From contig NC_019977.1 of assembly GCF_000328665.1 (NCBI RefSeq), forward strand, positions 2,224,011-2,288,010: a stretch of DNA of 64,000 nt. Reading direction: 5' to 3'. Both the position numbers and the translations under genes were made by a program. Of this stretch, positions 61,734 through 64,000 are shown piece after piece. How positions within the stretch are numbered: the first letter of the stretch is position 1; the number at the start of each line of letters is the position of its first letter. The notes beneath the pieces were generated by a model. The model did not search any database and was not told where the DNA came from. It worked only from the letters and a program-made list of their open reading frames with translations. The DNA is from Methanomethylovorans hollandica DSM 15978. GTDB lineage: Archaea; Halobacteriota; Methanosarcinia; Methanosarcinales; Methanosarcinaceae.

Positions 61734-62965
61734 AGCTCCCTCAAATAACGGTACTCCACATTATCATCAAGTTGCAGCGTATCCTGGATTATCCTGGAAA
61801 TAACTGGCAGGTCACGGGCCTGGCATTCCAGTTTTTTCGCAAGCTTCTCAAGCTGCAATATCGTTCCCATGATCAGGATGTCAGTACCCTCTGTCTCATG
61901 GGACACTGCATCACGTTCAAGGGCTGCATCGCCTCCCCTTGCCAATATCTCCTGCTTAATAATAAGGGCTTCTGTGGTGGTTATATTTGATATCTTCAGC
62001 ACCCGGGAAATGGACTTTTTCTTCATGATCTGGGCTCCCGTTCCGGTGACACCCATCTCCTTCATGCTGCGAACAGCATCTTCAGGATTTTTAATATCCA
62101 GCACAGAGACCTCAAAACCATTCTCTTTTACCACAGGCTGCCTGCTGCGCATGGCTGCTGCAACTTGTACCACATCCATTGTCTGGGGTACATCATGCGT
62201 CCTTATGATATGTGCTCCCTTGTGTACCACGATAGCAGTGGCAGCCAGGGTCCCATATAATCTTTCATCTGCCGGCCTGTGCAGCACCGCATCGATACAG
62301 GATTTGCGCGATATCGCTGCAAGGAGTGGTTTTTGAAACACTTTCAGCCTTTCAAACTGGTCCATGGTCTCAAAATCATATATAGGGCCTTTTTCCGGCA
62401 TCCATCTACCGATGGCAGGGTCCAGTACGAGCTTGCTGGTGTCCATACCTTTTTCATGTGCCTGCCTGATGATACCAGACAGGGAGTCCATTATAGCGTT
62501 CATACCTATTGGGTCTCCGGGGATCCTCTCAGTGGCCATGACTACTGCAGGACAGCCGCTTTCCACCAGGACATCCAGCATTCTCTCATCGGCTTTGAAA
62601 CCGGAAACATCATTGATCATGTCGGCTCCCAGTTCAAGGGCCTTTTCAGCGATGTCAGCAAACATCGTATCTACAGAAATAAGTGCATCAACGTTATCTT
62701 TCAGAATAGCAAGCGCAGGGACGAGCCTTTGCAGTTCTTCTTCCCTGCTTATTACAGGCTTTGCAAGCAGCCACGTGGACCGTGCTCCTATGTCCAGGAT
62801 AGTGGCACCGCTGTCTACCATTGCTTGTGCCTTCTCCAGTATGGAGTCTATGTTCACCACAGATGATCTGTAAAAAGACTCCTGGCTGAGGTTTAGAACT
62901 CCCATTATCCTTACAGGATGTTCATCACCAACTTTCAAGCCGCAGATATCTGCATCAACGAACAT
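61730..62965 (-). CDS. Dihydropteroate synthase-like protein with C-terminal extension
   Basis: The first ~265 residues are a DHPS-type TIM barrel: RIMGVLNLSQESFYRSS, TILDIGARSTW, ALISVDTMFADIAEKALELG and ADMINDVSGF. About 145 residues follow (DIKNPEDAVRSMKEMG, HETEGTDILIMGTILQLEKL), as in archaeal DHPS-related proteins. It lies in an operon with GlyA, FolD and MetV, so a pterin or C1-folate role is likely: either dihydropteroate synthesis or methyl-pterin handling, since DHPS and methyl-H4folate methyltransferases share this fold. The AAAGGTAA before ATG 62965 fixes the start. Confidence 0.8.
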   Translation of the reverse strand: MFVDADICGLKVGDEHPVRIMGVLNLSQESFYRSSVVNIDSILEKAQAMVDSGATILDIGARSTWLLAKPVISREEELQRLVPALAILKDNVDALISVDTMFADIAEKALELGADMINDVSGFKADERMLDVLVESGCPAVVMATERIPGDPIGMNAIMDSLSGIIRQAHEKGMDTSKLVLDPAIGRWMPEKGPIYDFETMDQFERLKVFQKPLLAAISRKSCIDAVLHRPADERLYGTLAATAIVVHKGAHIIRTHDVPQTMDVVQVAAAMRSRQPVVKENGFEVSVLDIKNPEDAVRSMKEMGVTGTGAQIMKKKSISRVLKISNITTTEALIIKQEILARGGDAALERDAVSHETEGTDILIMGTILQLEKLAKKLECQARDLPVISRIIQDTLQLDDNVEYRYLREL

Positions 62966-62975
62966 TTTTTACCTT

Positions 62976-63842
62976 TTAGGCTTTACATGTGCCTTTAGCT
63001 GCCATTAGCACATGCTGCATGAGTATGGAGATCGTCATAGGCCCCACACCTCCGGGTACGGGGGTTATAAGGGCGGCTTTCTTGATAACGTTCTCAAAGT
63101 CCACATCACCGTACACTTTTCCATCTTCCTCAGTGATCCCTACATCAAAAACAACAACTCCCTCTTTGACCATCTCGGCCTTGATGAGGTGTTTGACACC
63201 AGTACCAACTACGAGTATGTCAGCATCAAGTGTGTACTGTTTCAGATCCTGGGTGAACACGTGACATACTGAAACTGTGGCATTGCGATTGATCAGCATT
63301 GCAGCCATCGGTTTTCCTACAACATTGCTATGCCCGACAACAACGGCATGCTTGCCCTGTATCTGGATACCATGCTCTTCCATTGCCCGGATAACTCCTT
63401 TGGGAGTGCAGGGCACAAAGCCCTCATTACCTATCAGGAGATTTCCCATGTTGTACGGATGAAAACCATCTGCATCCTTTCCCGGGTCTATGGCCAGCAT
63501 GGCTTCCTTGTCGTTAAGATGTCGTGGAAGAGGTAGTTGCAGTAGTATCCCGTGAATATCTTTCCTCAGGTTGAGCTGCTGAATGTGGGCTATAAGCTCC
63601 TCCTGGGAGATAGAAGCCGGAAGGTTATGGTCTTCTGCATGTATCCCTGTCCTTTCACATGCTTTGTGCTTAAGGCGTACATACATCTTTGAAGCAGGAT
63701 CTTCTCCTACCAGAATGGTGGCAAGGCCAGGAGTTATACCCCTTTCCGCTTTAAGTGCCTCCACACCTTTCTTTACTTCTTCCTCAACCTTCTTTGCAAG
63801 GCTACGCCCATCGATCACCCTTGAACTATATTCCTCTTCCAC
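62976..63842 (-). CDS. folD: Methylene-H4folate dehydrogenase/cyclohydrolase FolD
   Basis: This ~288-aa bifunctional enzyme interconverts methylene-, methenyl- and formyl-H4folate. It has [15 protein letters not shown] (catalytic Tyr and Lys), [13 protein letters not shown] and [15 protein letters not shown] (signature 1) and [17 protein letters not shown] (NADP site). The reading frame opens at 63899, but that part overlaps the end of glyA; GTG 63842, with GGTGA upstream, starts the recognisable protein (another GTG at 63845 is close). Folate-dependent FolD and GlyA are known from Methanosarcina barkeri, which uses folate for biosynthesis beside methanopterin. Confidence 0.92.
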   Translation of the reverse strand: MEEEYSSRVIDGRSLAKKVEEEVKKGVEALKAERGITPGLATILVGEDPASKMYVRLKHKACERTGIHAEDHNLPASISQEELIAHIQQLNLRKDIHGILLQLPLPRHLNDKEAMLAIDPGKDADGFHPYNMGNLLIGNEGFVPCTPKGVIRAMEEHGIQIQGKHAVVVGHSNVVGKPMAAMLINRNATVSVCHVFTQDLKQYTLDADILVVGTGVKHLIKAEMVKEGVVVFDVGITEEDGKVYGDVDFENVIKKAALITPVPGGVGPMTISILMQHVLMAAKGTCKA

Positions 63843-63858
63843 CACTCCTTTCACCTCT

Positions 63859-64000
63859 TTACTTATATATAGGGAACCTGCTGCAGAGCTGTTCCACATC
63901 AGAGCTGATCTCCATTAGTGCCTTATCGTTGCCAATATTGAGGATCACGTTCTCTATGAATCCTGCAATGTCCACCATTTCCATTTCTTTCATGCCTCTG
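63859..64000 (-). CDS. glyA: Serine hydroxymethyltransferase GlyA, C-terminal end
   Basis: On the minus strand from the right edge to TAA at 63859-63861 the frame reads [20 protein letters not shown], then [20 protein letters not shown] and IYK. This is the conserved C-terminus of GlyA, which makes glycine and methylene-folate from serine. Only the last ~46 residues are in the window. FolD starts 16 bp after its stop. Confidence 0.85.
   Translation of the reverse strand, partial: RGMKEMEMVDIAGFIENVILNIGNDKALMEISSDVEQLCSRFPIYK

Overview
The window is a chromosomal segment of a methanogenic archaeon of the order Methanosarcinales, most likely family Methanosarcinaceae and outside the best-studied Methanosarcina species (Methanolobus, Methanomethylovorans or a relative; genus not settled). 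Archaeal markers are RadA, a thermosome subunit, a two-ring Cdc48/VAT ATPase, aIF1, NreA, archaeal-type CoaD and leaderless promoters with TATA boxes. Methanogen markers are F420H2 oxidase FprA, an archaeoflavoprotein, a stand-alone UroD-family methylcobamide:CoM methyltransferase and cobalt/corrin genes. Bacterial-type MutS/MutL and a folate-type GlyA-FolD-DHPS-MetV operon are typical of mesophilic Methanosarcinales.

Layout. 0-5 kb: archaeoflavoprotein, DUF429 protein, inositol-phosphate synthase, then an oxygen/redox group (rubrerythrin-like protein, FprA, thioredoxin-reductase-like FeS protein). 5-12 kb: a decayed patch with a truncated PfkB kinase, a large P-type cation ATPase, a secreted subtilase, a Fur/PerR regulator and a broken IS1-like transposase. 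11.8-25 kb: ArsR-type and NikR regulators, purC, a CrtI-like oxidoreductase, the DUF47/PiT phosphate pair, an aIF1 gene followed by iscS-iscU-HTH regulator-nreA, DUF192, purL, a small DUF378 membrane protein, a two-cluster ferredoxin-like reductase and a flavodoxin-family pseudogene. 25-31.4 kb: Cdc48, PRC-barrel, phosphoglycolate phosphatase, radA, coaD, an unknown 110-aa gene and an endonuclease IV homologue.

31.4-41 kb: cobalt ECF transporter (cbiM-N and cbiQ-O, minus strand), cbiD-cbiE for the corrin ring, and mutS-mutL. 41-46.7 kb: an internally deleted IS5-like transposase, a MoeA/periplasmic-binding-protein fusion, ilvE, and the methyltransferase gene behind a 560-bp AT-rich leader region. 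46.8-55 kb: tRNA-Arg(UCU), a TetR-controlled drug-type ABC exporter with a tandem operator, an unknown gene, the thermosome, and a bioY-ecfA-ecfA'-ecfT biotin uptake operon. 55-59 kb: molybdate transporter modABC followed by two small regulators (XRE and ModE). 59-64 kb: a secreted repeat protein and the folate C1 operon running off the right edge.

Taken together the window is rich in metal and cofactor supply (Co, Mo, Ni sensing, Fe-S, biotin, phosphate, folate), fitting a methylotrophic methanogen that depends on corrinoid, Fe-S and Mo/W enzymes. No CRISPR array, prophage or obvious defence island was seen. The most interesting items are the Cys-rich HTH regulator embedded between iscU and nreA, the IscU variant lacking its first ligand cysteine, the long C-terminal extension of CbiO, the ECF ATPase with a degenerate signature motif, the twin regulator pair behind modABC, and an unknown protein translationally coupled to an endonuclease IV homologue. 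All functional calls rest on motif recognition by eye; no database search was run.
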